Assembly (NCBI GenBank): GCA_937876195.1
Contig: CALEIK010000037.1
Span: forward strand, 1 to 60,945
From: an uncultured Flavobacteriales bacterium
GTDB taxonomy: Bacteria > Bacteroidota > Bacteroidia > Flavobacteriales_D > Crocinitomicaceae
Direction of reading: 5' to 3'
Length of the DNA: 60,945 nucleotides
Under the pieces are notes generated by a model, which had not been told where the DNA came from, made no database searches, and saw only the letters and a list, made by a program, of their open reading frames with translations. Positions 7,571-17,800 of this stretch are shown here, in pieces. Positions within the stretch are counted from its first letter, which is position 1, and each line of letters begins with the position of its first letter. Made by a program: the position numbers and the translations under genes.

Positions 7571-7978
7571 CTAATACACCACGTCTTCTTGACTTTGTGC
7601 AACTGTCTTTTGGGTTGAAGCGGGCGAGAAATTTTTCATTTTACAATTGCCTGAAAACTGAGCGCCTTCATCTATCTGTAATTTATCGGTGGTAATCTCC
7701 CCTTCAATGACTGCGCTTGCTCTTAAAACTGTAAGTGATTCTACGGTAATCATTCCTTTAACGCTACCTTCTATATCGGTATCTCCGCAGGTTAAATTGC
7801 CCACAATAATTCCGTTCTTTCCAATAACAACTTTTGAAGCTGAAATCACATTCCCCTTCACCTCACCGTCTATTCTTAAATTAGAATCGGTTGTCATGTC
7901 ACCTAGTACTTTTGAACCCTCAACAATAACGTTAAGGCGATCAGGACTATCAAACTGTGTGTTAATTTTCTTCTTCAT
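7571..7978 (-). CDS. Bactofilin family cytoskeletal protein
   Basis: A 135-aa protein with the bactofilin (DUF583) right-handed beta-helix. Repeating short strands such as SKVLGDMTTDSNLRIDGEVK, GNVISASKVVIGKNG and VGNLTCGDTDIEGSVKG each turn on Gly and Val or Ile. The flanks (about 1-15 and 115-135) are polar and disordered. Bactofilins polymerise without nucleotide and scaffold cell-shape or envelope complexes at the inner membrane. It lies 2 bp after sprE and just before atpZ, tightly coupled to both. The reason for its link with ATP synthase genes is not known to me. Confidence 0.92.
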   Translation of the reverse strand: MKKKINTQFDSPDRLNVIVEGSKVLGDMTTDSNLRIDGEVKGNVISASKVVIGKNGIIVGNLTCGDTDIEGSVKGMITVESLTVLRASAVIEGEITTDKLQIDEGAQFSGNCKMKNFSPASTQKTVAQSQEDVVY

Positions 7979-7980
7979 GC

Positions 7981-10653
7981 TTAATAATATTCCTCGTAGA
8001 ACTTCTCGTAAATATCCAAATTTTGCTTCTCAAAGAGGATCTGCATATTGGCTACTGTTATCATGAAAATTTTTGCGTTCTGGAGATCTAACAGATATTT
8101 TCGAGTATTCTTATACACGCGAATGTATTCGCCTCCTTCCGCTTCGGTTTCAAACTCATTTACTAAGATAACACTTTCTTCTCCAAAAACCTTAGAAGTC
8201 ACTTTTAATTTACTTCGACTAAAGAACTCTCGGTGAAAATCAACCACTTTTGTTTTCGCCAAACTTGAGCTTTCATCGGGAGGTAAAAAGATGATCACCC
8301 ATACTGATTCTCTGTCGTTGTACTCGAACGGATATTTGCTTCCAAAATCCACTGCTATGTTCTCTGAATACCCGTTTTCAATAACGCTAAGCATTTCTTT
8401 TGCTTTCTCCGCCTCCATTGTTTCAGGGTATTCTTCAACCACTGCCGTTAATACAGGAACTAGCTCTTGTTTATCATCGCTGATTTGTCCCATCGACATT
8501 GCTTTCAACAACATGTACTTCGCTCTAAAAACATTGTCCTTTTCCTCGGCAATCACAACATCGGCTCTTGAAATCACAGGGTAATAAAGTCCACGGTTGT
8601 ATCTTTCCAGCACGGTTACGTATTCTTGTTCTGCTAAGGCATCTCTTTCCTTTTTCTTTACAAAATAGTCTGGATCTCTCAAGTAGTTCGCATAATCGCT
8701 GTTCGGGTAGTAATTGAGGATGTAATCCTTGTGTTTTTGTGCTTCACCCGCGTTGGAAGTCACCAGCATTTTATACAATTCAAAGGCCGCCATTAAATTG
8801 TGGGGGTCTTCTATTTTCTTATTGAGTATGGCTTCAAATTCAGTCTGTGCCATTTTATCTTCATTCAATTGCTCTTTGTAAATGATACCTGCGTTGTAAT
8901 GTGCTTCAAGCAATCGCTGATTGGACAGTGCCATGGCTGAATCGGATAATGGCAAGCGCTCGGACAGATAATCGACTGTTAAGGTGTCTGTGACAACACT
9001 TGCGGTATCTACAACTTGGTTCGTGCTATCTATTTCAATGTCATCGAAATTGGCGATTTCCACTTTTTCTGATCTTCTCCAATTGTCTTCATTCTCTCGT
9101 GTGCCCCAAAGTTTTTTAAACTCATCGAAGCCCTCCGCTCTTGTTTTAGCATTGTTCCAATACCATTTCGAACCGCTACCACTTTGCGCAAATAGATTTT
9201 CATTGGCTTGCAACTCTCTTAAACGCTCCGCATCTTTTTCCTTCTTGCGTTGTTGTTCTTCCTTTGTTTGCTTGATGAAGTCTTTCAAGAACTTCTCTCG
9301 ATCTCCGTCAGAAAGAGCGGCTATCCGCTGAACACTATCTTCATAGTTTACCGTTTCAACAGCAACAACTAAATCTGCTAATTTAATTGCCTTATTTCTT
9401 ATACCGTCTGCATTCGGATAGGTGTCAGGAATAACTCTTGCGCATGAATCATAGTATTTTTGAGCACTCACATAGTTTCGCTTCGAGAAACTCAGGTCTC
9501 CCAATTGCTCATACGCCATTCCTTTTTGCCGCGTGTTCTTCACCGAATAAAATGCAGATTGGTGGAGGTATTCAATTCCTTTTGGTTCATTCCCTTCATT
9601 GAATTCAATCCCAGCCAACGCATAATAAATCTGATCTTTAAATTCAGCATTTTTTGCATCGCGAAGCATTTTCTTGAGGTCCTTTTTCTTTTTACTACTG
9701 TTCCCCAAAAATGCCTTTTTTAAGCGTGCATTAAAACTCATTTGGAAAGGAGCATTCTTCTTAATGACCTTCGCATAGTGTTCACTTGCTTGTTGGTTGC
9801 TTCCTTCTGCTTCGTATAGCTGTCCCAGAATGAAATGTACGCGTGCTTTATCTTTCGATTGCTTTGCAAATTTTAGAGACTCCTCTAAATATTTAATCGC
9901 GTCTGCATGATTGTCCTTTTTTAAGGCTAAATCGGCCTTGGTCTTTTCTAAATCAAAGCGAATCTTTTTTGGAAACTTGGCAATTTTGTCTTCCTTGTCT
10001 TTCTTCTTGCCTAACTTTCTACTGAGTTTTGATCTGGACTTTTTTGTTTTTTCGTTCTTGCGCGCCTTTTCATCTTCAATCGCAGCATCTAAATTGTCCA
10101 AGCTAAATTTAGCCTTGGTCAAGTTTCCCTGTGCGATGTAGGTTTTTGCCATCCATAATTCTCCAATGTACAATGAGGGATCATTTGAGTAAAACTTCTT
10201 AATGAAATTAAAATTTTTCATTGCACCCTCGTAATCTCTTCTCAAGTAAAACGCCTTGCCGACTGTTGTCCAGTTCTCATCAATCCATTTATTGTGTTCA
10301 CTTTTCTTTTTGGAAGGCTTGTCGTTTCCAGGCATACTATGGTCACGAATGACTTTGGTGCATTTTGCTACCGCAGTATCAATCGCTGGATACATCCCTA
10401 TTACTTCTTCTTCATTGGGAACAGGGTCTATGGGTAAGATCTCGTAATAATCTTCGACCAATGAGCTTTCGTACGTTTCCATGGATTGTCGTAACAATTC
10501 ATTGGCATTAAAATAACCATTGTAATGTGCGTTCATTCCATGAAACGAACGGTTTAAAAGCGTATTCTTTTCCGTTGAACAGGCATAAGCAAAGACAAGG
10601 ACGAGCGCAAACCCACCGATATATTTCAGTCTCTTTTTAATCAATTCAGCCAT
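7981..10653 (-). CDS. sprE: T9SS-associated TPR lipoprotein SprE/PorW
   Basis: An 890-aa lipoprotein. The N-terminal helix ends in a lipobox with C25 (FAYAC), so it is probably anchored to a membrane facing the periplasm. The segment after it (LNRSFHGMNAHYNGYFNANE) is the typical start of the SprE/PorW family, required for type IX secretion and gliding in Flavobacterium johnsoniae. TPR-like helical pairs cover about 115-430 and 580-760, with a Lys-rich stretch near 195-225. The C-terminal 120 residues contain YIRVYKNTRKYLLDLQNAKI, a recurring end domain in this family. A bactofilin and the atp operon follow it, an order I recall for sprE in flavobacteria. yebC lies 64 bp upstream. Confidence 0.85.
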   Translation of the reverse strand: MAELIKKRLKYIGGFALVLVFAYACSTEKNTLLNRSFHGMNAHYNGYFNANELLRQSMETYESSLVEDYYEILPIDPVPNEEEVIGMYPAIDTAVAKCTKVIRDHSMPGNDKPSKKKSEHNKWIDENWTTVGKAFYLRRDYEGAMKNFNFIKKFYSNDPSLYIGELWMAKTYIAQGNLTKAKFSLDNLDAAIEDEKARKNEKTKKSRSKLSRKLGKKKDKEDKIAKFPKKIRFDLEKTKADLALKKDNHADAIKYLEESLKFAKQSKDKARVHFILGQLYEAEGSNQQASEHYAKVIKKNAPFQMSFNARLKKAFLGNSSKKKKDLKKMLRDAKNAEFKDQIYYALAGIEFNEGNEPKGIEYLHQSAFYSVKNTRQKGMAYEQLGDLSFSKRNYVSAQKYYDSCARVIPDTYPNADGIRNKAIKLADLVVAVETVNYEDSVQRIAALSDGDREKFLKDFIKQTKEEQQRKKEKDAERLRELQANENLFAQSGSGSKWYWNNAKTRAEGFDEFKKLWGTRENEDNWRRSEKVEIANFDDIEIDSTNQVVDTASVVTDTLTVDYLSERLPLSDSAMALSNQRLLEAHYNAGIIYKEQLNEDKMAQTEFEAILNKKIEDPHNLMAAFELYKMLVTSNAGEAQKHKDYILNYYPNSDYANYLRDPDYFVKKKERDALAEQEYVTVLERYNRGLYYPVISRADVVIAEEKDNVFRAKYMLLKAMSMGQISDDKQELVPVLTAVVEEYPETMEAEKAKEMLSVIENGYSENIAVDFGSKYPFEYNDRESVWVIIFLPPDESSSLAKTKVVDFHREFFSRSKLKVTSKVFGEESVILVNEFETEAEGGEYIRVYKNTRKYLLDLQNAKIFMITVANMQILFEKQNLDIYEKFYEEYY

Positions 10654-10717
10654 TCATACTTCGTTTTCAGGTAGATGAACTCTATTTTCCGCGTTTTATT
10701 ATATTTTCAATCAAGAA

Positions 10718-11428
10718 TTACTCAATATTTGTAAATACTTGTTGGATATCATCGTCATCTTCTATTTTGTCTAGCATTTTCTCAATATCCGCCAATTGCT
10801 CTTCTGTAAAGGATACTGGTTGCGCAGCAATTCTCTCTAAGCTTGATTTCGTCACATCTATGTTCAAATCTTCCAACGCCGCTGATAACGAACCGAAGGC
10901 TGTATAATCGCCATAAACGAAGACTTTATCGTCAACCAATTCAATTTCATCCAGTCCAGCATCGATCAGCTCCAATTCCAATTCTTCCACATCAATGTCG
11001 TCGGTTTTTTCAAATTCAAACACTGATTTTCTATTGAACATAAACTCAAAAGAGCCATTTGGAACGACACCGCCGCCTGCTTTATTAAAATAGGATTTCA
11101 CATTCGCTACCGTTCTGGTTGGATTATCCGTAGCGCACTCTACGTAGACCAATACTCCATGTGGACCTTTTCCCTCATAGTTCATTTCAGAAAACGTCTC
11201 TCCATCCTTCGCGTTTGCACGCTTTATCGCAGCCTCAATGTTATCCTTTGGCATGTTTTGCGCCTTGGCATTTTTTATGGCCGTACGCAGTGAGGAATTC
11301 GTATCGGGATCAGTCCCTCCTTCTTTTGCAGCCATTGTAATTGCCTTTCCCAGCTTCGGGAATAATTTTGACATCTTATCCCAACGCTTTTCTTTGGCTG
11401 CTCTCCTATATTCAAATGCTCTACCCAT
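10718..11428 (-). CDS. yebC: YebC/PmpR (TACO1) family protein
   Basis: A 236-aa protein read from the ATG at 11426-11428 (MGRAFEYRRAAKEKRWDKMS). A longer frame starting at 11545 adds 39 residues with no family similarity and would run into the divergent gene's promoter. Conserved segments include LFPKLGKAITMAAKEGG, MPKDNIEAAIKRA, NYEGKGPHGVLVYVECATDN and NRTVANVKSYF-like TRTVANVKSYFNKAGG. Family members were first described as transcription regulators (PmpR). Later work on YebC/TACO1 proteins links them to translation of difficult sequences such as proline stretches. It heads the run that continues with sprE. Confidence 0.93.
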   Translation of the reverse strand: MGRAFEYRRAAKEKRWDKMSKLFPKLGKAITMAAKEGGTDPDTNSSLRTAIKNAKAQNMPKDNIEAAIKRANAKDGETFSEMNYEGKGPHGVLVYVECATDNPTRTVANVKSYFNKAGGGVVPNGSFEFMFNRKSVFEFEKTDDIDVEELELELIDAGLDEIELVDDKVFVYGDYTAFGSLSAALEDLNIDVTKSSLERIAAQPVSFTEEQLADIEKMLDKIEDDDDIQQVFTNIE

Positions 11429-11461
11429 TTCTAATGATTCATCTATTCTACTTGTAAATAG

Positions 11462-11469
11462 CAAAAATA
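11462..11469 (-). promoter_or_regulatory. -7 box for yebC
   Basis: The minus strand reads TATTTTTG, a match to the Bacteroidota -7 element TAnnTTTG, 33 bp before the yebC ATG. No TTG is found at the expected -33 distance, so this rests on the -7 box and its position. Confidence 0.45.
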
Positions 11470-11536
11470 GAAAATTTGCGCTTGATTTAGCACGATAGTT
11501 GCTAATTCTAGCAGCAGAATTCTTAACTTTAGGTCT

Positions 11537-12172
11537 ATGAAACAAACCATTCTATTTTTTTTACTTTTTACAAGTCACCTTGTTTTTTCTCAATTAACTG
11601 AAGGATACTTGCAATATGACATTGATGTCGCTGCTGTGGACAGTACATTGAAAGCAAAGCAGACAGTGGCGATGCTTCGCGATAGTCGAATGGAACTCTA
11701 CTTTACCGAGAACAGATCCCTCATGGTCTTTAAAATGGGTAAAATGAGTACCACCCGTGTTGTTGTAGACCGGAAAAAAAATCAAGTGCTTTCAACCAAT
11801 GATGGCGTAATGGGAAAAGTGGCCATTCTAAGTTCTGCGGACGAAGTTCCACCCGTTGAAAAGGACACAAGTGCCACACTCGAGTTTTCTGACGAAACAA
11901 AGAAAATATTAGGCTACACGTGCAAAAAAGCTATTTTATACCAGGGCGAATTGATTACGGAATACTGGTATACTTCGGAAATTGAAGTGGCTGTAAAAGA
12001 TCAGCAAATTATCAATCCTAACGTTCCTGGATTTCCTATGGGGTTTAGCAAGATTGAGGACGGTATTCGCATGACGTTTCAGCTTTCCAACCTGCGCGAA
12101 GACCTCACTGAAAATCTTGACGAACTGTTTTCCTTAGAGGTTCCTGAAGGATTCCAATTGATGCGAAAATAA
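11537..12172 (+). CDS. Secreted GLPGLI/DUF4412-like protein
   Basis: A 211-aa protein with a signal peptide (MKQTILFFLLFTSHLVFSQ). The mature part is a single beta-rich domain. The segment DETKKILGYTCKKAI, followed by TEYWYTSEIEV and then IINPNVPGFPMGF, follows the pattern of the GLPGLI/DUF4412 families (K-x-I-x-G-Y-x-C-x-K-A, then W-Y-T). These are common periplasmic or outer-membrane-associated proteins of unknown function in Bacteroidota. A sequence resembling a promoter (TTG at 11499-11501, 22 bp, TAACTTTA) ends 5 bp before the ATG, so the leader would be nearly absent. The gene stands alone, between divergent yebC and the convergent surface operon. Confidence 0.75.
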   Translation: MKQTILFFLLFTSHLVFSQLTEGYLQYDIDVAAVDSTLKAKQTVAMLRDSRMELYFTENRSLMVFKMGKMSTTRVVVDRKKNQVLSTNDGVMGKVAILSSADEVPPVEKDTSATLEFSDETKKILGYTCKKAILYQGELITEYWYTSEIEVAVKDQQIINPNVPGFPMGFSKIEDGIRMTFQLSNLREDLTENLDELFSLEVPEGFQLMRK

Positions 12173-12220
12173 CACCATTTCTATTAGAGTAGGTGATGAC
12201 AATTAGATTAGATTAACGTA

Positions 12221-13849
12221 TTACTCAGTGACAATCTGAACAAACTGAAAAGGTTCGTATTTTTTCTTGTTCCTTGAATCATTTTCAAAGATTGGTCCAT
12301 CCACAACTGAGGCCACTATTACTACATTTACTCTTCCTTTATAATCGTCATTCCCTTCGAAATGTTCTATAAGATCGTATTTTACATTTTGCGCACGCAT
12401 ATTTGAAAGTTCTTCGTTAGAGGCGAACTTTCTGGTTGGTACATTAGAAGCAGAGGATGTTATCTTTACCGTGATTGTAGGTCTGCCTTCGTCAAGCTGC
12501 TGCTCGATTGCTTTAACGAACTTTTTATAATCACCAACTGAGAGGTTCAGCTTGTCCTTGTTATAGGAAAACGTATGCAAAAATTCAATGTTGATGTTTT
12601 CAGCAGCGACCACTTCTTCCAGTTCAATATACTCCTTATACTTAATAAAATAAATGTCATCATCTCCAGCTCCACCATATCTATTTGAAGAAAATCGTGC
12701 CGAATCAGCAGAATAATAGACAAAATTGAAATCATCTTGAAAGCTATTTACGGGTGATTTTGGATGCGTAATATCTTCTACCAGCTCTCCATTCATCTTT
12801 GCCAAGTAAATATCTAAACCACCATATCCAGGTCTACCTTCTGACGCGAAAGAAAGCAAGGTATCACCCATGAACAATGGATACATTTCATCAAACTCTG
12901 TATTCAAAGCAGTCATTGGTTCGGGAGTAGTCCATTCATTATTTACCTTTTTAGAAACATACAAGTCGGATGACAATGTCATGCTCCCAAGTTTAGAAAA
13001 GACCAATAAATTGCCAGAAGAATTCACAGTTGCGTGTGCTGTTGAACTCGTGTCCTGATAACCTGCGTATTTCCACGGTTGAATCCCTGTTACTTCTTGT
13101 CCAACTATTTTTCCAGTGTAAATATGAGGTGCTCTTTTAATACCATCCTGTTCCAAGTGTCTACTAGCCGTAAAGAACACTTCGTCGGCCTTTTGGTCAT
13201 ATGTAAAAGATGAAATTGATGCATCACTCAAAGAATCGGGAAAAGAAACCAATAACAAATCATCTGTTGATGAGCGTGTAAATGGACGTATTAAGAGTAG
13301 TTCCGCTGTTTCAAAGTTTCCACCAGTAATAGATCCTTTCAAGCTATCCACTCCAGATTCGTGAAACTCTACAAACCCGTCTTTGTAAAACTGACCTGCA
13401 AAATCCGACTTGTCAGAATTATGCGATGCCAATCTTTTCTCGACAAAAGCCTCATCTTTCCATGTCGGAATTTGTTGGCAGGAAACGATTAACATATCGA
13501 CGTTAAACTCATCGTCCAATCTCTTGTACTCTTGCAACGATTCAATTGCTGTTGGATAATCACCCAAAGCCATTGCACTGTAACCATGTGCGTAGTAAAA
13601 GAAAGAGGGTGTGTCAATTCTTCGAACGATGGAGTCTGCCAAAGGTAGGCATTTTTCATACTCTCCAGTAATAAAATAGGAGTAACACCATCGCTGGTAA
13701 TCTTCAATTGTAGCTGGATTTACTTGTTCGTATATGGACGCAGCTTTAGCGTATTCATACGAATCAAACCATCTGTTCGCTTCTTTAATCGTTTGACTTG
13801 ACGCACCGAAAGAAGTGAGAAGGGTAATTGCTAAGAAAAATTGCCTCAT
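12221..13849 (-). CDS. PorE-like protein: TPR, PD40 propeller and degenerate OmpA-like domain
   Basis: A 542-aa protein with a signal peptide (MRQFFLAITLLTSFGASSQ). TPR-like helices cover about 20-150 (KEANRWFDSYEYAKAASIYE), a WD40/PD40-like propeller about 165-400 (DEVFFTASRH, LLSFASEGRPGYGGLDIYLA, RFSSNRYGGAGDDDIYFI), and an OmpA-like C-terminus about 425-542. This architecture matches PorE and its paralogues, which tie T9SS or gliding components to peptidoglycan. In the last domain LSNMRAQNVKYDL keeps the LS..RA signature, but the aspartate that binds diaminopimelate appears replaced in ITSSASN, so peptidoglycan binding is doubtful. Its ATG overlaps the PorP stop by one base (TAATG). Confidence 0.82.
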   Translation of the reverse strand: MRQFFLAITLLTSFGASSQTIKEANRWFDSYEYAKAASIYEQVNPATIEDYQRWCYSYFITGEYEKCLPLADSIVRRIDTPSFFYYAHGYSAMALGDYPTAIESLQEYKRLDDEFNVDMLIVSCQQIPTWKDEAFVEKRLASHNSDKSDFAGQFYKDGFVEFHESGVDSLKGSITGGNFETAELLLIRPFTRSSTDDLLLVSFPDSLSDASISSFTYDQKADEVFFTASRHLEQDGIKRAPHIYTGKIVGQEVTGIQPWKYAGYQDTSSTAHATVNSSGNLLVFSKLGSMTLSSDLYVSKKVNNEWTTPEPMTALNTEFDEMYPLFMGDTLLSFASEGRPGYGGLDIYLAKMNGELVEDITHPKSPVNSFQDDFNFVYYSADSARFSSNRYGGAGDDDIYFIKYKEYIELEEVVAAENINIEFLHTFSYNKDKLNLSVGDYKKFVKAIEQQLDEGRPTITVKITSSASNVPTRKFASNEELSNMRAQNVKYDLIEHFEGNDDYKGRVNVVIVASVVDGPIFENDSRNKKKYEPFQFVQIVTE

Positions 13850-14796
13850 TATATTTTTGGAGAATAGATTCTATTTCTCTTTAACCAAGGAGTTCTTGAT
13901 CCAGAGTTCTTAGTGAATAATTGCAGTTCCAAAAAGAGTTCATGTGAACCGAATGAATAATCGCCAATATCAGAAATGGTATAGTCGTATGAGTAACCGA
14001 ATCTAAACTGTCCAGCTTGACCTCCAATCATTGCTACAGCTGCATCAAGGTGTCTGTATGAGAACCCGAACCAGAAGATCCGTTTGAACTCAAGCAACGT
14101 CGTTACATCAAACTGTATCGTTGACGTTTCGATTCCTTGTACCAAAGCCGAAGTTTTCAATCGGTATTTTTGACCAAGATCAAAATTGTATCCACCATAC
14201 AAGTAGTATGTTCTAACCAAAGGATTGTAGAAACCATTTTCAAAATCAAATAAGTCTCTGTTCATTTGAACTAGATTGAATCCCGAAAGTCCAACATATC
14301 CCTTATCCAAATAGCGGTAAAAGATTCCCACATTCGCATCTGGTACCAATTGATTGTTATAACCACGAAGTACTGCAGGATCGTCTGGCAAATACGTTGT
14401 TAATTTACTTTCATCAATGAGGTGCTGTGTAAGATTGATTCCAATCCCGAATCCCATCATGTGTTTACCACGTCCATCCAATTGCAGGTGATAGGCTGTA
14501 TTCACGTTGATGCCTGTTCTTCTACTTGGTCCTGAAACATCGTTAAAAATAGTTCCACCGAATCCCATATTGTTGAAAATAGCTCCATCTGCCGACAGCG
14601 CCTGTGTTGTTGGAGAACCAGGGAAATTAGTCCATTGCTTTCTGAAACTCAATTGGATTGGAATATAATCCTTACTACCTGTTGCCCCAGCGTTGACCAA
14701 CATATCATTGAACAAATACTGCGAGTTCAATGAGATTTGCTGGGCATTTACTGTTCCAGCGACACTAATTAAAATAATTACTAAAAACTTTTTCAT
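13849..14796 (-). CDS. PorP/SprF family type IX secretion membrane protein
   Basis: A 315-aa protein with a signal peptide (MKKFLVIILISVAGTVNAQ) and an outer-membrane beta-barrel pattern. Family features visible are QYLFNDMLVNAGATGS, LSFRKQWTNFPGSPTTQ, GFGIGINLTQHLIDES, DANVGIFYRYLDKGYVGLSG and the closing GSHELFLELQL. In F. johnsoniae SprF is needed for secretion of SprB and is encoded directly after it. Here the gene lies 5 bp after a SprB-like gene and its stop overlaps the PorE-like gene. I infer that it handles one or both upstream repeat proteins, as an attachment or exit partner at the outer membrane. Confidence 0.93.
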   Translation of the reverse strand: MKKFLVIILISVAGTVNAQQISLNSQYLFNDMLVNAGATGSKDYIPIQLSFRKQWTNFPGSPTTQALSADGAIFNNMGFGGTIFNDVSGPSRRTGINVNTAYHLQLDGRGKHMMGFGIGINLTQHLIDESKLTTYLPDDPAVLRGYNNQLVPDANVGIFYRYLDKGYVGLSGFNLVQMNRDLFDFENGFYNPLVRTYYLYGGYNFDLGQKYRLKTSALVQGIETSTIQFDVTTLLEFKRIFWFGFSYRHLDAAVAMIGGQAGQFRFGYSYDYTISDIGDYSFGSHELFLELQLFTKNSGSRTPWLKRNRIYSPKI

Positions 14797-14801
14797 TTCT
14801 C

Positions 14802-17800
14802 TTATCTTACTATTGTAATATTTCCTACTAATGGTTCTCTATCTTCTGTATTCAAATTAATGATGTAATAATATACATCTGATGGCGCGGCTGCTCCATT
14901 TATCAATCCACTCCAGGGCTCATAAATGCCATTGATTTTATGCACCAAATTACCCCATCGGTTAAAGATTTGTACTTCTGCCTCTGGGTACAAGTACATG
15001 TTATCAATCACCCATGTATCGTTGTAATTATCATCGTTTGGCGAAAATGCAGTTACGGGCTCTATACATCCAATATCAGAACGTGGAATGAACACCTCAT
15101 CTGTTCCTGTACATCCCAAAACGTCTACAACAGTAACACTGTACGTTTCATGGCTCAGTTCTTCATTCATATAGGAGGTTGCACCATTCGACCAACTGTA
15201 TAAATACCCTCCGTTACCTCCTTCTGGAAATGCATAGACAATACCATCATGTTGGTCAATACAAGTTACTTCCATTACATCAAATGTCATGGTAATTGGT
15301 TCTGGTTCACTAATGTCAACAGTGATTGAATCCGTGCAGTTTTTTTGATCGACAACCGTCAATTGATACACATCTGCTGTAATATTTAATAGATCTTCCG
15401 TTATTGCTCCGTTTGACCAGTTCGTATTGTATGCAGGATTTCCTCCAGTAATCGTGACGAAAATATTTGCATCCGAACCATCAAAACAACTTACGACATT
15501 GCTTGTGTACTCAATCACCAAAGGTTCTGGTTGCTCAAGTTCTAAAAACATTTCGTAGAAACAATTGTTAGAATCGATCACTTCCAATTGGTAAACATCT
15601 GCTGGGAAATCCACTAAATCTTCTTCCTGGGTTGAAAGTGCAAAAGATGAATTGTACCATGTATAGCTGTACGGTAATGTCCCACCCGTAGGTGAAATAT
15701 CGATGATTCCATCAGAAAAACCATGACAAGTAACAACCGTAATGACTTCATTCAACACCAATGGATCTGGCTCATCAACATAAATAGAATCCGACAATGT
15801 GCAACCGTTGTTATCCGTAACTAAAAACGTAAAGAATCCCGCCGTTAAGTTGGTCGCCTCTGCAAGCGTATCTCCGCTTGACCAATCATAAAAATAGGGT
15901 GATGTTCCTCCTTCAATAGTCAAGTCGATACTTCCATCTTCACCAGCATTACATCTTACATCATCAACTTCAAATGTATGGCTTAAGCTATCTGAAGGTT
16001 CTGTCAATGTAATGTTGTCCACCAATAAACAGTTGTGATCATCTAAGATTTGAACTTCGTAAAACCCTGCGTAGAGTGATGACTGATCTTCAGAGATAGG
16101 TCCGTTGTTCCACAAATAGGTATATGGCAGCACTCCTCCTGTAACTGACAGGTCAACGGATCCAGTATTGTCACCATGGCACAAAATATTTACACCTACG
16201 ATGTCACTTTCCATAAGTGCTGGTTCATTAATTACCAGTGTCGCTGTTTCAACGCAATCATTTGCATCAGTAACAGTATATGTGTAACTGTCTGCTGGGT
16301 AATTCACTAAATCTTGGTTAATGTTACTTAAAACGAAGGTACTGTTCTCCCACTCATAAACATAAGGAGAAGTTCCACCAGAAACAGTTAAATCAATTGT
16401 TCCATTCGATTCACCGAAACAGTTCACATCGGTGATTACATTTGTAACTGTTAGTGGCTGTGCTGGTTGAGTCACAACAACGCTGTTTGCACTCACACAC
16501 AACTTACTATCAACCACCGTGTAGTTATACGTCATGGCTATTAAACCAGTAATTTCTTCCGTAACTTGACCTGTTGCCCAGTTGTAATCGTATGGTGGAG
16601 TTCCACCAACGACATCCAAATCAATTTCTCCTGTGTTATCACCGTAACACTTAACATGTACAACGTTTTCAGTTACCGTAATAGGTGATAATGGTTGGGA
16701 AATTTCCTGAGTAATTGTTTCTGTACAACCATTGATGTCGGTTACAAGTACATCGTAAATATCGGATGGAATATTCGTCAAATCCTGACCAGTTCCAACT
16801 ACAACATTGGCTGCATTTTCCCATACATAATCATATGTTGGAGAACCTCCCAAAACCGTCAAATCAATCCAACCGTCAGAACCACCATAACAAGAAACGT
16901 TTTCATAGGTGTGAGATAATGTTAGCTTGGATGGTTGCGTAACCGTAGCGTTATCAACATACACACAACCATTTACATCCGTTACTGTCACCTGATAATC
17001 ATCAGCGACCACATTCGTTAAATTAGGTGTGTCTGCCGCAAAAAGTGTTGTTGAATTTTGCCAAGCATATGAATATGGAGCCGTTCCACCAACTGGAGTA
17101 ACCGTAAGAGATCCTGTAGGATCGCCATAACAAAGAACACTTGATGTTGCCACTGAGCCTGTTAATACAGCTGGTTGCGTAATGGAAAATGGTACATTAC
17201 GTACACATCCTTTAAAATCTGTTATTGTCACCGTGTAGTTTCCACTAGTCAATCCACTCACATCTTGTGTGCTTTGTCCTGAAGTCCATGAATACGTGTA
17301 AGAAGGAGTTCCTCCCCATACATCAATGTCTATAGCTCCTGTTGCAGCACCAAAACATGTTGCATTTGTAATCACTGCAGAACTGTTCAATGCCTCTGCA
17401 GGTTGTGTAATGGAATAAACTCTATTGAACGTACATCCATTTACATCAGTTACAGTATAAGTGTATGTCCCTGCAATGGCTCCTGTCAAATTTTGACTTG
17501 TAGAAACAGTGACACCGCCGCCATTCACCCAAGTGTAGCTATACCCTCCATTTCCTCCAACGACAGTTGTATTAATCGCACCTGTACCATCACCGAAGCA
17601 ATTTACATGAGTGATTGTTTCCGTCACGGCTATTGGATCTGGTGAACCAACAACAAAAGCTCCAACTACTGTGCATCCTGAAACATTGTCCTTCACATTT
17701 ACAGTATACGTACCAACTGGCAATCCGTTTATACTGTTAACATTCGCACCATTCGACCAAGTGATTGAATAGTTTCCACTACCATTTGATATTGCCACTT

